A stretch of 64,000 nt of DNA, from positions 1,490,125-1,554,124 of the forward strand of contig DEOB01000010.1 in the NCBI GenBank assembly GCA_002359895.1, given 5' to 3'. The notes below the pieces were generated by a model. That model saw only the letters and a list, made by a program, of their open reading frames with translations, made no database searches and was not told the origin of the DNA. Below are positions 1 to 7,849 of the stretch, piece after piece. This DNA is from Stenotrophomonas sp. UBA2629. Its GTDB lineage: Bacteria > Pseudomonadota > Gammaproteobacteria > Xanthomonadales > Xanthomonadaceae. Within the stretch, counting starts at the first letter, position 1. Each line of letters opens with the position of its first letter. The position numbers and the translations under genes are program-made.

Positions 1-162
1 AATGGCGCCCTCGACACCCGAGCGGGTGAAATGCAGCACCTGGCCTTCCCAGTGCGTGGCCACGTCGAAGCGCTCCTTGAGTTTTTCGGCTACTTCGCCG
101 ATGGCGCTGCGGGCCTTGTCGTCGGACAGGGAGTGGGCGTGTTGAATGTCGATGTTGGACAT
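1..162 (-). CDS. Polyhydroxyalkanoic acid system family protein, 3' end beyond the window
   Basis: Reverse-strand gene with ATG at 162; its first 54 codons are visible and the gene runs off the left edge. The product begins MSNIDIQHAHSLSDDKAR and continues with a predicted amphipathic helix followed by a strand-rich stretch. This resembles the small (about 90 residue) proteins annotated as polyhydroxyalkanoic acid system or PHA granule-region proteins in gamma-proteobacteria. Their function is poorly defined. The assignment rests on recalled family similarity, so it is moderate. It diverges from the FHA gene that starts at 280. Confidence 0.6.
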   Translation of the reverse strand, partial: MSNIDIQHAHSLSDDKARSAIGEVAEKLKERFDVATHWEGQVLHFTRSGVEGAI

Positions 163-279
163 GGGCGTTCCTGGGTGCTGCTTGAATGAAGATGGGCGGC
201 ATTGTGCGGACGTTCGCGGTGCACTCCAAGCCCTGTCGCCATCTTCTGCATGAACCGGTGACCTGCTAGGCTGCCGCCT

Positions 280-1083
280 GTGCAAACTTTGCAAGTCCAT
301 TTCAGCAATCGCCAGCAACCCGACCAGCCGATACGGCCGGGCGTTCAGCGCATCGTGCGGCATGCGTCAGGCCAGGTGCGGCTGGGTGATGACACGGTTG
401 GGCCAATGTTGCTGGCGCAGTTCTGCACCGACCAGCGCGGTGTCTGGCTGCAGGTCGCCAGCGGTGTACGTGGGGTCCATGTCAATGGCCGGCCGGTGCG
501 GCGCATGGCGCTGCTGCGGGCCGGTGATTCAATTTATGCCGACGGCGCTGAGATGCTGCTGCGCGGCAGTTGCGAGCAGGTCCCGCATCCGCCGGAAGCG
601 GCCAACGAGCAGGTCGAAGATCTGCGGGTGTTGCTGCGCGGCGTAGGTGGTCATCACCACGGGCGCAGCTATACGTTGGAGCGCCCCCGAACCGTGGGTA
701 GCGAGCCGGGCAGTGACATCGTCATCGACAACCCCGCGTTTGCCGGTGCTCATGCCCGCTTCGAGCGGCATGGCGAAAAAGTGCTGCTGCGTGATCTGGG
801 TTCGACCGAGGGCACCCTGGTCAATGGCGTCCTCAGCCGGCACTGCTGGCTGCAGGCCGGTGACCAGGTGGTGTTCGAGGGCGGGCATCGCTTCGTGCTG
901 GAAATGCCATTGGCGCGGGGCGTGCCCAACCAGGCGTTCGTTGCCGACGAAGCGCCCTTGGTTCCCGAGCCGGTGATTCAGCCCGCGCGGCCGCCGCGTT
1001 CAAAACGCTGGCCTTGGCTGCTGCTGAGCGCGCTGCTTCTGGGTGCGGCCATCAGCGCCTTGCTGATGTTTGGCGCGCGCTGA
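280..1083 (+). CDS. FHA domain protein with C-terminal membrane anchor
   Basis: 267 residues from a GTG start at 280; no clear ribosome binding site precedes it, so the start is tentative. Residues about 130-190 form a recognisable forkhead-associated domain, with an RTVGSEPGSDIVIDNP stretch, then SxxHARF-like and GSTEGTLVNG motifs. FHA domains bind phosphothreonine peptides. Residues 1-95 look like a second, degenerate FHA-type fold (HVNGRPV followed by LRAGDSI). A hydrophobic segment at about 244-264 (WPWLLLSALLLGAAISALLM) followed by GAR suggests a tail-anchored inner-membrane protein with the FHA part in the cytoplasm. No kinase or type VI secretion gene is adjacent, so its partner is unknown. 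Confidence 0.8.
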   Translation: MQTLQVHFSNRQQPDQPIRPGVQRIVRHASGQVRLGDDTVGPMLLAQFCTDQRGVWLQVASGVRGVHVNGRPVRRMALLRAGDSIYADGAEMLLRGSCEQVPHPPEAANEQVEDLRVLLRGVGGHHHGRSYTLERPRTVGSEPGSDIVIDNPAFAGAHARFERHGEKVLLRDLGSTEGTLVNGVLSRHCWLQAGDQVVFEGGHRFVLEMPLARGVPNQAFVADEAPLVPEPVIQPARPPRSKRWPWLLLSALLLGAAISALLMFGAR

Positions 1084-1222
1084 TCCGGCGCTGACGCTCG
1101 CCGCGTTGATGCGCCAGATGACTGGCAGACTGCCCCGTTTATTGGGTGCAGATGCAACCTTTTTTGCCTCCCCCAAGGCTGTTGCGCTGCGGCATACTAC
1201 GGGTTCTGCCTAAAGGTGTGAC

Positions 1223-2308
1223 ATGACGCGCGCATTCAATTTCAGTGCCGGCCCTGCAACGCTGCCGGAGCAAGTTCTCCGCCAGGCGCAGGAGGAAATG
1301 TTGGAATGGAATGGCGTGGGCGCGTCCATTGTCGAAATAAGCCACCGCAGCGCCGATTTCATGGCCGTTGCGGCCCAGGCCGAAGCCGACCTGCGCCAGC
1401 TGATCGGCATTCCCGATGACTACGCCGTGCTGTTCCTAGGCGGTGGTGCCACCACCCAGCAGGCACTGCTGCCGTTGAACTTTGCCAGCGCGGGCGAGCG
1501 TGTGGATTACGTGGTCACCGGTCACTGGGGCAAGACCGCGATCAAGCAGGCGCAGCCCTACGTGGATGTGAATGTCGCCGCCAGCGGTGAGGCCAGCGGT
1601 TTTCGCGACATTCCGCCGGTCGCGCAATGGCAGTTGTCCAAAGACGCCGCCTATGTGCACATCACCGCCAACGAAACCATCCACGGCATCGAATTCCGTG
1701 ATGTGCCTGACGTGGGCGCTGTGCCGCTGATCGCCGACTTCAGTTCGTCCATCGCCTCCGAGCCCATCGATGTTTCGCGCTATGGCGTGATCTATGCCGG
1801 TGCGCAGAAGAACCTCGGCCCGGTCGGTATTGCGGTGGTCATCATCCGCCGCGATCTGCTGGAGCGCAGCGGCCAGCCGCGCGCCGATATTTTTGACTAC
1901 CGTTCGCATGTCGCCCGTGATTCGATGCTCAACACGCCGCCCACGTGGAACTGGTATCTGGCTGGTTTGATGTTCAAGTGGATGTTGGCGCAGGGCGGCG
2001 TTGAAGCGTTTGCCAAGCTCAGCCAAGCCAAGTCGGCGTTGATCTACGACGCCATCGACGGCTCGGGTGGCTTCTATCGCAACGACGTGGCGGCGGCAGT
2101 GCGTTCGCGCATGAACATCCCGTTTTTCCTGGCGGATGAGGCGCTCAACGCGCGCTTTGTCAGCGAGTCCAAAGGCGCCGGCCTGCTCGCGCTGAAGGGC
2201 CACAAGGCGGTCGGCGGCATTCGTGCCTCGCTGTACAACGCCATGCCGCTGGAAGGCGCACAAGCGCTAGCGGCGTTCATGCGTGACTTCCAGCAACGTA
2301 ACGGCTGA
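1223..2308 (+). CDS. serC: Phosphoserine aminotransferase SerC
   Basis: 361 residues, the usual length for the family. This cytoplasmic PLP enzyme converts 3-phosphohydroxypyruvate and glutamate to phosphoserine, and also acts in the vitamin B6 pathway. The N-terminus MTRAFNFSAGPATLPEQVL is diagnostic of SerC (FNFSAGPA). The Schiff-base lysine is K196 in the AGAQKNLGP motif, and the GGGATTQ phosphate-binding loop is present near residue 74. It is followed 53 bp later by pheA and then aroA on the same strand. This serC-pheA-aroA arrangement is common in gamma-proteobacteria and links serine and aromatic amino acid synthesis in one transcription unit. Confidence 0.97.
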   Translation: MTRAFNFSAGPATLPEQVLRQAQEEMLEWNGVGASIVEISHRSADFMAVAAQAEADLRQLIGIPDDYAVLFLGGGATTQQALLPLNFASAGERVDYVVTGHWGKTAIKQAQPYVDVNVAASGEASGFRDIPPVAQWQLSKDAAYVHITANETIHGIEFRDVPDVGAVPLIADFSSSIASEPIDVSRYGVIYAGAQKNLGPVGIAVVIIRRDLLERSGQPRADIFDYRSHVARDSMLNTPPTWNWYLAGLMFKWMLAQGGVEAFAKLSQAKSALIYDAIDGSGGFYRNDVAAAVRSRMNIPFFLADEALNARFVSESKGAGLLALKGHKAVGGIRASLYNAMPLEGAQALAAFMRDFQQRNG

Positions 2309-2361
2309 TCAACTTTTTACGCCGCGCGCCTGGCGCCGGCCTGCAACAGGTAGAAGATTCC

Positions 2362-3543
2362 ATGGCAACCAAGCCGCCCAAACCCGCCGCCAAGGCCAAG
2401 CCCGCACCAGTAAAGAAAGTCGCAAAAACAGCTTCCCGGAAAGAGGTTGTGGTGCCGGTCGCCAAGCCTGTCCTGGCCGATGTGCGCGCCAAGATCGACC
2501 AGATTGACCGCAGCATCCAGGAGCTCATCGCCGAGCGCGCGCAGTTTGCCCATCAGGTGGGCAAGGCGAAGGGCAAACTCGCCGCCGCCGTCGATTACTA
2601 CCGCCCCGAGCGCGAGGCGCAGGTGCTGCGCATGGTGGTGGACCGCAACGAAGGCCCGCTCAGCGATGAAGTGCTGGTGCACGTCTACCGCGAAATCATG
2701 TCGGCCTGTCTGGCCCAGCAGGAGCCGCTGAAAATCGGCTATCTCGGCCCGGAGGGCACCTTCAGCCAGCAGGCGGTGCTCAAGCACTTCGGCCGCTCGG
2801 CGATGGGTTTGCCGATGGCCAGCATCGAGGAAGTGTTCCAGGAAGTGGAAGCCGGCAACGCTGATTTCGGCGTGGTGCCGGTGGAGAACTCGGGGCAGGG
2901 CACCATCCAGATCACGCTGGACATGTTCCTCACTTCAAACCTGAAAATCTGCGGCGAGGTGGAGCTGCGTGTGCAGCAGTTCCTGATGTCGCGCAGCGGC
3001 CGCATCGACGATATCGAGCGCATCTATGCGCACCCGCAGTCGTTCATGCAGACATCGGCCTGGTTGCGCGCAAACTTGCCGAAGGCCGAGAAGATCCCGG
3101 TGTCCAGCAACGCCGAAGGCGCGCGCCGCGCACGCAATGCCGACGATGCGGCGGCCATTGGCGGTGAGAGTGCCGGCCATGTCTATGGCCTGAAGAAGGT
3201 AGTGACCAAGCCTATCCAGAACGACGCCGACAACACCACGCGCTTCCTGGTGATTGGCCGCCAGTTCTTCCCGTCGTCCGGCCACGACCGCACCTCGGTG
3301 CTGGTGTTCATCCACGACAAGCCGGGCGCGTTGTTCGACGTACTCAGCCCGTTTGCGCGGCATGGCATCAGCATGAATCGCATCGAGTCGCGTCCGTCGC
3401 ATCAGGCCAAGTGGGAGTACGGCTTCTTCATCGACCTGGCTGGCCATATCGAGGACGAATCAATGCAGGCTGCATTGGCCGAGCTCAAGGCGCACTCGGC
3501 GGAAATCAAAGTGCTGGGTTCGTACCCGGTCGCGGTGCCCTGA
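2362..3543 (+). CDS. pheA: Bifunctional chorismate mutase/prephenate dehydratase (P-protein)
   Basis: 393 residues. An N-terminal AroQ-type chorismate mutase domain (about 35-115, with DQIDRSIQELIAERAQFA) is followed by a prephenate dehydratase domain (about 125-300, starting GYLGPEGTFSQQA and ending with the NTTRFLVIG catalytic-site motif). A C-terminal ACT domain follows (about 310-385, with KPGALFDVLSPFA and the ESRPS phenylalanine-binding motif). It converts chorismate to prephenate and then phenylpyruvate, and the ACT domain predicts feedback inhibition by phenylalanine. The first 32 residues are a Lys/Pro/Ala-rich extension outside the catalytic fold. There is no nearby internal ATG, so it appears to be part of the protein. 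Confidence 0.97.
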   Translation: MATKPPKPAAKAKPAPVKKVAKTASRKEVVVPVAKPVLADVRAKIDQIDRSIQELIAERAQFAHQVGKAKGKLAAAVDYYRPEREAQVLRMVVDRNEGPLSDEVLVHVYREIMSACLAQQEPLKIGYLGPEGTFSQQAVLKHFGRSAMGLPMASIEEVFQEVEAGNADFGVVPVENSGQGTIQITLDMFLTSNLKICGEVELRVQQFLMSRSGRIDDIERIYAHPQSFMQTSAWLRANLPKAEKIPVSSNAEGARRARNADDAAAIGGESAGHVYGLKKVVTKPIQNDADNTTRFLVIGRQFFPSSGHDRTSVLVFIHDKPGALFDVLSPFARHGISMNRIESRPSHQAKWEYGFFIDLAGHIEDESMQAALAELKAHSAEIKVLGSYPVAVP

Positions 3544-3698
3544 GTTCATCCCAAGCCGCAACGCATGTAAACCTTCTCCCGCAGCGCGGGGGAAGGTGCC
3601 CGGAGGGTGGATGGGCCGGTGTTGCCCGGGCACCCAATCCGTCTTCAGCCCCCGCTTCCCGCATCGCGAAGGGAAGGACGCACGTTTAGAGAGAGCGC
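3544..3698. repeat. pheA-aroA spacer with a dispersed palindromic repeat
   Basis: The 155 bp spacer contains an imperfect hairpin at 3571-3598, in which ACCTTCTCCCGC pairs with GCGGGGGAAGGT, followed by GCCCGGAGGGTGGATGGG. The same CCTTCTCCC / GGAGAAGGTGCCCG-A-GGGCGGATG pattern occurs at about 55580-55650 and 59455-59630, so this is one copy of a dispersed intergenic repeat family. It lies inside an operon and has no U-tract, so it is more likely an mRNA hairpin or REP-like element than a terminator. Confidence 0.6.
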
Positions 3699-5012
3699 AT
3701 GAATTCCCAGCCTTACTGGATTGCACGTAAAGGTTCCGCCCTGCAGGGCACGCTGGCCATCCCCGGCGACAAATCGGTGTCGCATCGTGCGGTGATGTTT
3801 GCTGCGTTGGCCGATGGCGTATCGCAGATCGACGGATTTCTGGAAGGCGAGGACACCCGCGCTACTGCGAACATCTTTGCGCAGATGGGCGTGCGCTTTG
3901 AAACCCCGAGCGCTTCGCAGCGCATCGTGCATGGCGTTGGCGTGGACGGTCTGAAGGCCCCGCAGGGCGAGCTGGATTGCGGCAACGCCGGCACCGGCAT
4001 GCGCTTGCTGGCCGGCCTGTTGGCCGCGCAGCCGTTCGACACCACGCTGGTTGGCGACGAATCGTTGACCAAGCGGCCGATGCGCCGTGTCACCGGCCCG
4101 CTCGCGCAGATGGGCGCGCGCATCGACACGCAGGACGACGGCACGCCGCCGCTGCATATCCACGGTGGTCAGCCGCTGCAGGGCATTCATTACGAACTGC
4201 CGGTGGCCAGTGCGCAGGTGAAGTCGGCGGTGTTGCTGGCGGGCCTGTATGCCCAAGGCGAAACCACCGTGGTCGAACCGCATCCCACCCGCGATTACAC
4301 CGAGCGCATGTTGCGCGCGTTCGGCGTTGAGATTGATTTCGAGCCGGGCAAGGCGCGCCTGCGTGGCGGTCAGCGGCTGCGTGCGACCGATATCTCGGTG
4401 CCTGCGGATTTCTCCTCGTCGGCGTTCTTCATCGTTGCCGCCAGCATCATTCCGGGTTCGGAAGTGCGGCTGCGGTCGGTGGGGTTGAACCCGCGTCGCA
4501 CCGGCCTGCTCACTGCGCTGCGGCTGATGGGGGCGGACATCACCGAGGAGAATCACGCCGAGCACGGCGGCGAGGCCGTCGCTGATCTGGTGGTGCGCTA
4601 TGCGCCGCTCAAAGGTGCGGAAATTCCGGAGAGCGTGGTGCCGGACATGATCGACGAATTTCCGGCGTTGTTCGTTGCCGCTGCCGCTGCACAGGGGCAG
4701 ACCGTGGTGCGTGGCGCCGCCGAACTGCGGGTCAAGGAATCAGACCGCCTTGCGGCAATGGCCACGGGCCTGCGCACGCTGGGCCTGCGTGTGGACGAAA
4801 CCGACGACGGCGCCACCATCCACGGTGGCCCGTTGGGCAGCGGCACGATTGAAAGCCACGGTGACCACCGTATCTCGATGGCCTTTGCCATCGCCGGTCA
4901 GCTGAGCACGGGCGAAGTGCGCATCAACGACGTGGCCAATGTGGCGACCTCGTTCCCGGGCTTTGACACCCTGGCGAGCGGCGCAGGCTTCGGGCTCAGC
5001 GCTCTGTCCTGA
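3699..5012 (+). CDS. aroA: 3-phosphoshikimate 1-carboxyvinyltransferase (EPSP synthase)
   Basis: 437 residues. The enzyme transfers the enolpyruvyl group of PEP to shikimate-3-phosphate, the sixth step of the shikimate pathway. Diagnostic motifs are GDKSVSHRAVMFAALADG near residue 23, the PEP-loop GNAGTGMRLL near 95, and KESDRLAAMATGLRTLG near 345. The GNAGTG loop has the ordinary Gly-Ala composition of glyphosate-sensitive (class I-type) loops, but sensitivity cannot be judged from sequence alone. The start ATG at 3699 follows a purine-rich GAGAGAG stretch. Its 3' end overlaps by 17 bp the convergent TonB-like gene on the opposite strand. Confidence 0.97.
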   Translation: MNSQPYWIARKGSALQGTLAIPGDKSVSHRAVMFAALADGVSQIDGFLEGEDTRATANIFAQMGVRFETPSASQRIVHGVGVDGLKAPQGELDCGNAGTGMRLLAGLLAAQPFDTTLVGDESLTKRPMRRVTGPLAQMGARIDTQDDGTPPLHIHGGQPLQGIHYELPVASAQVKSAVLLAGLYAQGETTVVEPHPTRDYTERMLRAFGVEIDFEPGKARLRGGQRLRATDISVPADFSSSAFFIVAASIIPGSEVRLRSVGLNPRRTGLLTALRLMGADITEENHAEHGGEAVADLVVRYAPLKGAEIPESVVPDMIDEFPALFVAAAAAQGQTVVRGAAELRVKESDRLAAMATGLRTLGLRVDETDDGATIHGGPLGSGTIESHGDHRISMAFAIAGQLSTGEVRINDVANVATSFPGFDTLASGAGFGLSALS

Positions 5013-5505
5013 ACTCCACCGGCACCTGCACCACGCTGGAGACGGCCTGGCCATCTCGCATGGCCGGGCTGAAGCGCCACTGTCGCAGCGCGGCGGTGGC
5101 GGCGTCATCCAGGCGCGCATCTGAGGCACCTTGGCGCGCCACGATGCTCAGTTCGCTCACATTGCCGCTGCTGTCGATCTGCAGACGTGCGATGACATCG
5201 CCTTCAATGCCGGCCTGCAACGCGGCGGCCGGGTAATCCGGCAGCGGGTTGCCCGCCAGCGGCTCGGCATCAGCGTCCGCAGCCGGCGCGGTGACCGCGG
5301 GCACGTGCTCGACAATCGGCACTGAAGCAGGCACGACCTTGCTGGGTTCGTCAGAGAGCGGCTGGGCGGTCTGGCGTGCGAACAACAGCATGCCGATCAA
5401 CAGCGACGCCGCCAGCAACGCCCACAGCCAGCCGGCGACCGTACCCGCACCCGAAGGGGAGGTAGTGGTGCTTGCGCTGGCTTGATCGTGGGGAATGCTG
5501 GACAT
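4996..5505 (-). CDS. TonB-like energy transducer, short linker
   Basis: 169 residues from ATG 5505. It has a short cytoplasmic tail, one membrane anchor (about residues 25-43, WLWALLAASLLIGMLLF), a linker of only about 40 residues and a TonB C-terminal domain (about 85-167). Domain signatures are LPDYPAAALQAGIEGDV, DSSGNVSELSIV and AALRQWRFSPA. TonB-family proteins couple the proton-motive force to outer-membrane transporters. The linker lacks the long Pro-rich stretch that lets classic TonB span the periplasm, and no exbB or exbD lies nearby, so a specialised or non-transport role is possible. It overlaps aroA convergently and lies downstream of a second TonB-like gene on the same strand. 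Confidence 0.85.
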   Translation of the reverse strand: MSSIPHDQASASTTTSPSGAGTVAGWLWALLAASLLIGMLLFARQTAQPLSDEPSKVVPASVPIVEHVPAVTAPAADADAEPLAGNPLPDYPAAALQAGIEGDVIARLQIDSSGNVSELSIVARQGASDARLDDAATAALRQWRFSPAMRDGQAVSSVVQVPVEFRTER

Positions 5506-5604
5506 GGATGTGACCGCCTTGCAGGTTCTGCAGTGGGGGCAGTCTGGCCATGACGGGGTGACCTGCGGCTAAATCCAGCCGCCATCGAATTCTCAGGGTT
5601 CAGC

Positions 5605-6252
5605 TTACTGAGCGGGCTTGAAATCGAAAGGTATTTCGAGCGTGCCCTGCATCGGCTGACCATTGCTCTGCGCCGGCTGGAAACGCCAGCCACGCACGGC
5701 ATCCAGAGCGGCACGATCCAACTCCCGCGAACCACTGCGCTGGATCACCTTGGCATCCAATGGCTGCCCCTTGGTATCCACTTCCACCTGCACCACCACG
5801 GTGCCGCTTTCGCCACGACGCAGCGCGGCCGGCGGGTAATCCGGGGCGGGGCTCTGGCCGGGCAAGGGCACCGGTCGATCGGTCGGTGCGGCGGCTATCG
5901 GGGTAGGCGCAGGTGCCGGCGCTGACTCCGGTTGTTCTGCGATGGGCGTTGGTGGCGGTGGCACAGTCTCCACCAGCTCCGGCTTCTCCTCGACCACTTC
6001 AGGACGCGCATCTGGCATGTCGCTGGCGCCGGCACTGGCTGGCAGTGGTGCTGGCAACGGTGCGGCTTCGGCAATGGGCGTCTGCGGCTGTTCCGGCCCT
6101 GCGGCCTGGACATTGTTGCTGCGGCGGGCATTGAGCCATACCAGACAGAACAGCAGTACGCCGATGCCGAAGGCGATGCCAGCGATTTTCAGCGCGTTGC
6201 GGGGCAGCTGGAACGTGATGTTCTGGTCAGAGCGGGAGCGGGATGCGGACAT
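5605..6252 (-). CDS. TonB-like energy transducer with Pro-rich linker
   Basis: 215 residues if started at ATG 6252; an upstream in-frame extension exists but reads as non-coding. A basic N-terminus (MSASRSRSDQNITFQ) precedes a membrane anchor (about residues 22-40). A Pro/Glu/Ala-rich linker follows (about 45-125, including repeated VEEKPELVET and PAPAPTP-like stretches), then a TonB C-terminal domain (about 130-215: SPAPDYPPAALRRGESGTV, VIQRSGSRELDRAALDAVRGWRF). This is the more classical of the two adjacent TonB-like proteins. It lies 99 bp upstream of the shorter one and could be co-transcribed with it. It is divergent from serS, with about 110 bp between their starts. Confidence 0.88.
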   Translation of the reverse strand: MSASRSRSDQNITFQLPRNALKIAGIAFGIGVLLFCLVWLNARRSNNVQAAGPEQPQTPIAEAAPLPAPLPASAGASDMPDARPEVVEEKPELVETVPPPPTPIAEQPESAPAPAPTPIAAAPTDRPVPLPGQSPAPDYPPAALRRGESGTVVVQVEVDTKGQPLDAKVIQRSGSRELDRAALDAVRGWRFQPAQSNGQPMQGTLEIPFDFKPAQ

Positions 6253-6362
6253 GGGCTGGACCGGGTTGAACAGGTCGATTCTTGCACAACAGGAGCCGGA
6301 CACGGCAGAAAGTCGCGGTTCGCGCGATAATCCCCTTTCACATCCGTACACAGTGCCTGCCC

Positions 6363-7640
6363 ATGCTTGATCCAGCCCTTCTTCGCCAGCAGCCCGCCGA
6401 ACTTGCCCAACGCCTGCGTGAGACACGCGGTTACGAGCTGGACGTGGCCGCCTTCGAATCCCTTGAGGCCGATCGCAAGCGCATCCAGGTGCGCACCCAA
6501 GAGCTGCAGAGCCTGCGCAACAGCCGTTCCAAGGCAATTGGTTTTGCCAAGTCGAAGGGCGAGGACGTCACGGCGATCATGGCCGAAGTGGCCGCGTTCG
6601 CCGACGAGTTGAAGGCATCGGAAATCCAGCTGGACGAGCTGCGCGAAAAGATTGAAGTGCTGTCGATGGGCATCCCGAACCTGCCGTCGGCGGACGTGCC
6701 GGCCGGCAAGGACGAGAACGACAACGTCGAACAGTTGCGTTGGGGTACCCCGCGCGAGTTCGATTTCCCGGTGCTGGACCACGTTGAGCTGGGTGCACGC
6801 AATGGCGGCCTGGATGCGGAGACCGCCGCCAAGCTGTCCGGCGCGCGCTTTACCGTGCTGCGCGGCCAGGTGGCTCGCCTGCACCGTGCGCTGGGCCAGT
6901 TCATGCTCAACCTGCACAGCGGTGAGCATGGTTACGAAGAGACCAATGTGCCGGTGCTGGTCAACGCCGATTCGCTGCGTGGCACCGGGCAGCTGCCCAA
7001 GTTCGAGGAAGACCTGTTCAAGACCGCGCTGGGCGAATCCACGCGCTACCTGATCCCTACCTCGGAAGTGCCGCTCACCAATATCGTGCGTGACGAGATC
7101 ATCGACGCCGAGCGCCTGCCGTTGCGCATGACCGCCCACTCGATGTGCTTCCGCTCCGAAGCCGGCAGTGGCGGTCGCGATGTGCGCGGCATGATCCGTC
7201 AGCATCAGTTCGAGAAGGTGGAACTGGTCAGCGTCTGCGCGGCCGAGGACAGCGATGCCGAGCACCAGCGCATGACCGGGTGTGCCGAAGCCGTGCTGCA
7301 GAAGCTTGGCCTGCCGTACCGCAAGGTATTGCTGTGCACGGGCGACATGGGCTTCTCTGCGATCAAGACGTATGACCTGGAAGTCTGGCTGCCGTCGCAG
7401 CAGACCTATCGCGAGATTTCCTCGTGCTCCAACTGTGGCGATTTCCAGGCGCGCCGCATGCAGGCCCGTTGGCGCCATCCGGGCGGCAAGCCGGAGCTGC
7501 TGCATACGCTGAACGGCTCCGGCGTTGCGGTGGGCCGGGCGATGATCGCGGTGATGGAGAACTACCAGAACGCCGACGGCTCCATCACCGTGCCCGAGGC
7601 ACTGCGCCCGTACATGGGCGGCATTGAGCGTATCGGCTGA
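6363..7640 (+). CDS. serS: Serine--tRNA ligase
   Basis: 425 residues from ATG 6363 (MLDPALLRQQPAELAQRL), the standard SerRS beginning; the longer upstream open frame is not used. The N-terminal antiparallel coiled-coil arm (about 1-110, rich in Glu/Lys/Arg) contacts the long variable arm of tRNA-Ser. The class II catalytic core follows: motif 2 at about 260-275 (FRSEAGSGGRDVRGMIRQHQFEKVEL region) and motif 3 (LNGSGVAVGRAMIAVMENYQ) near 385. It charges tRNA-Ser with serine in the cytoplasm. A tRNA-Ser gene lies 1.3 kb downstream. A good intrinsic terminator follows the stop codon. Confidence 0.98.
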   Translation: MLDPALLRQQPAELAQRLRETRGYELDVAAFESLEADRKRIQVRTQELQSLRNSRSKAIGFAKSKGEDVTAIMAEVAAFADELKASEIQLDELREKIEVLSMGIPNLPSADVPAGKDENDNVEQLRWGTPREFDFPVLDHVELGARNGGLDAETAAKLSGARFTVLRGQVARLHRALGQFMLNLHSGEHGYEETNVPVLVNADSLRGTGQLPKFEEDLFKTALGESTRYLIPTSEVPLTNIVRDEIIDAERLPLRMTAHSMCFRSEAGSGGRDVRGMIRQHQFEKVELVSVCAAEDSDAEHQRMTGCAEAVLQKLGLPYRKVLLCTGDMGFSAIKTYDLEVWLPSQQTYREISSCSNCGDFQARRMQARWRHPGGKPELLHTLNGSGVAVGRAMIAVMENYQNADGSITVPEALRPYMGGIERIG

Positions 7641-7667
7641 TCCAGCCTGCGCAGTTGGACCGAAGCC

Positions 7668-7695
7668 CAAAGCCCGCCCCAGTGCGGGCTTTTTC
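7668..7695 (+). terminator. Intrinsic terminator after serS
   Basis: AAAGCCCGC pairs with GCGGGCTTT around a short CCCAGT loop and runs into a TTTTT tract. It lies about 30 bp after the serS stop codon and separates serS from the LysR-type gene. Confidence 0.9.
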
Positions 7696-7759
7696 GTGGG
7701 CCGGATCAGAAGCGATTGAAGCGTAAGAACTTTCCGTTCCTCACGGACATTGGCCGTTG

Positions 7760-7773
7760 TTCCTAAATAGGAC
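7760..7773. promoter_or_regulatory. Short dyad upstream of the LysR gene, possible autoregulatory site
   Basis: TTCCTAAATAGGAC contains the inverted repeat TCCTA-AA-TAGGA, about 80 bp before the LysR-type start at 7850. LysR proteins often bind small dyads near their own promoter. The site is seen in sequence; the regulatory role is inference only, and no divergent target gene is present. Confidence 0.25.
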
Positions 7774-7849
7774 TGTTTGCGGCCTCATTTGTAAATTCAG
7801 GACAAAGCTGTTTGAATTCACCGGTTCGTTCCAATATTGGGCTCAATCC

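Noticed and set aside
6189..7670. 493-codon open frame on the - strand opposite serS
   Set aside because: It lies entirely opposite serS, which carries all SerRS motifs, and its His/Gln/Arg-rich composition is an antisense artefact.
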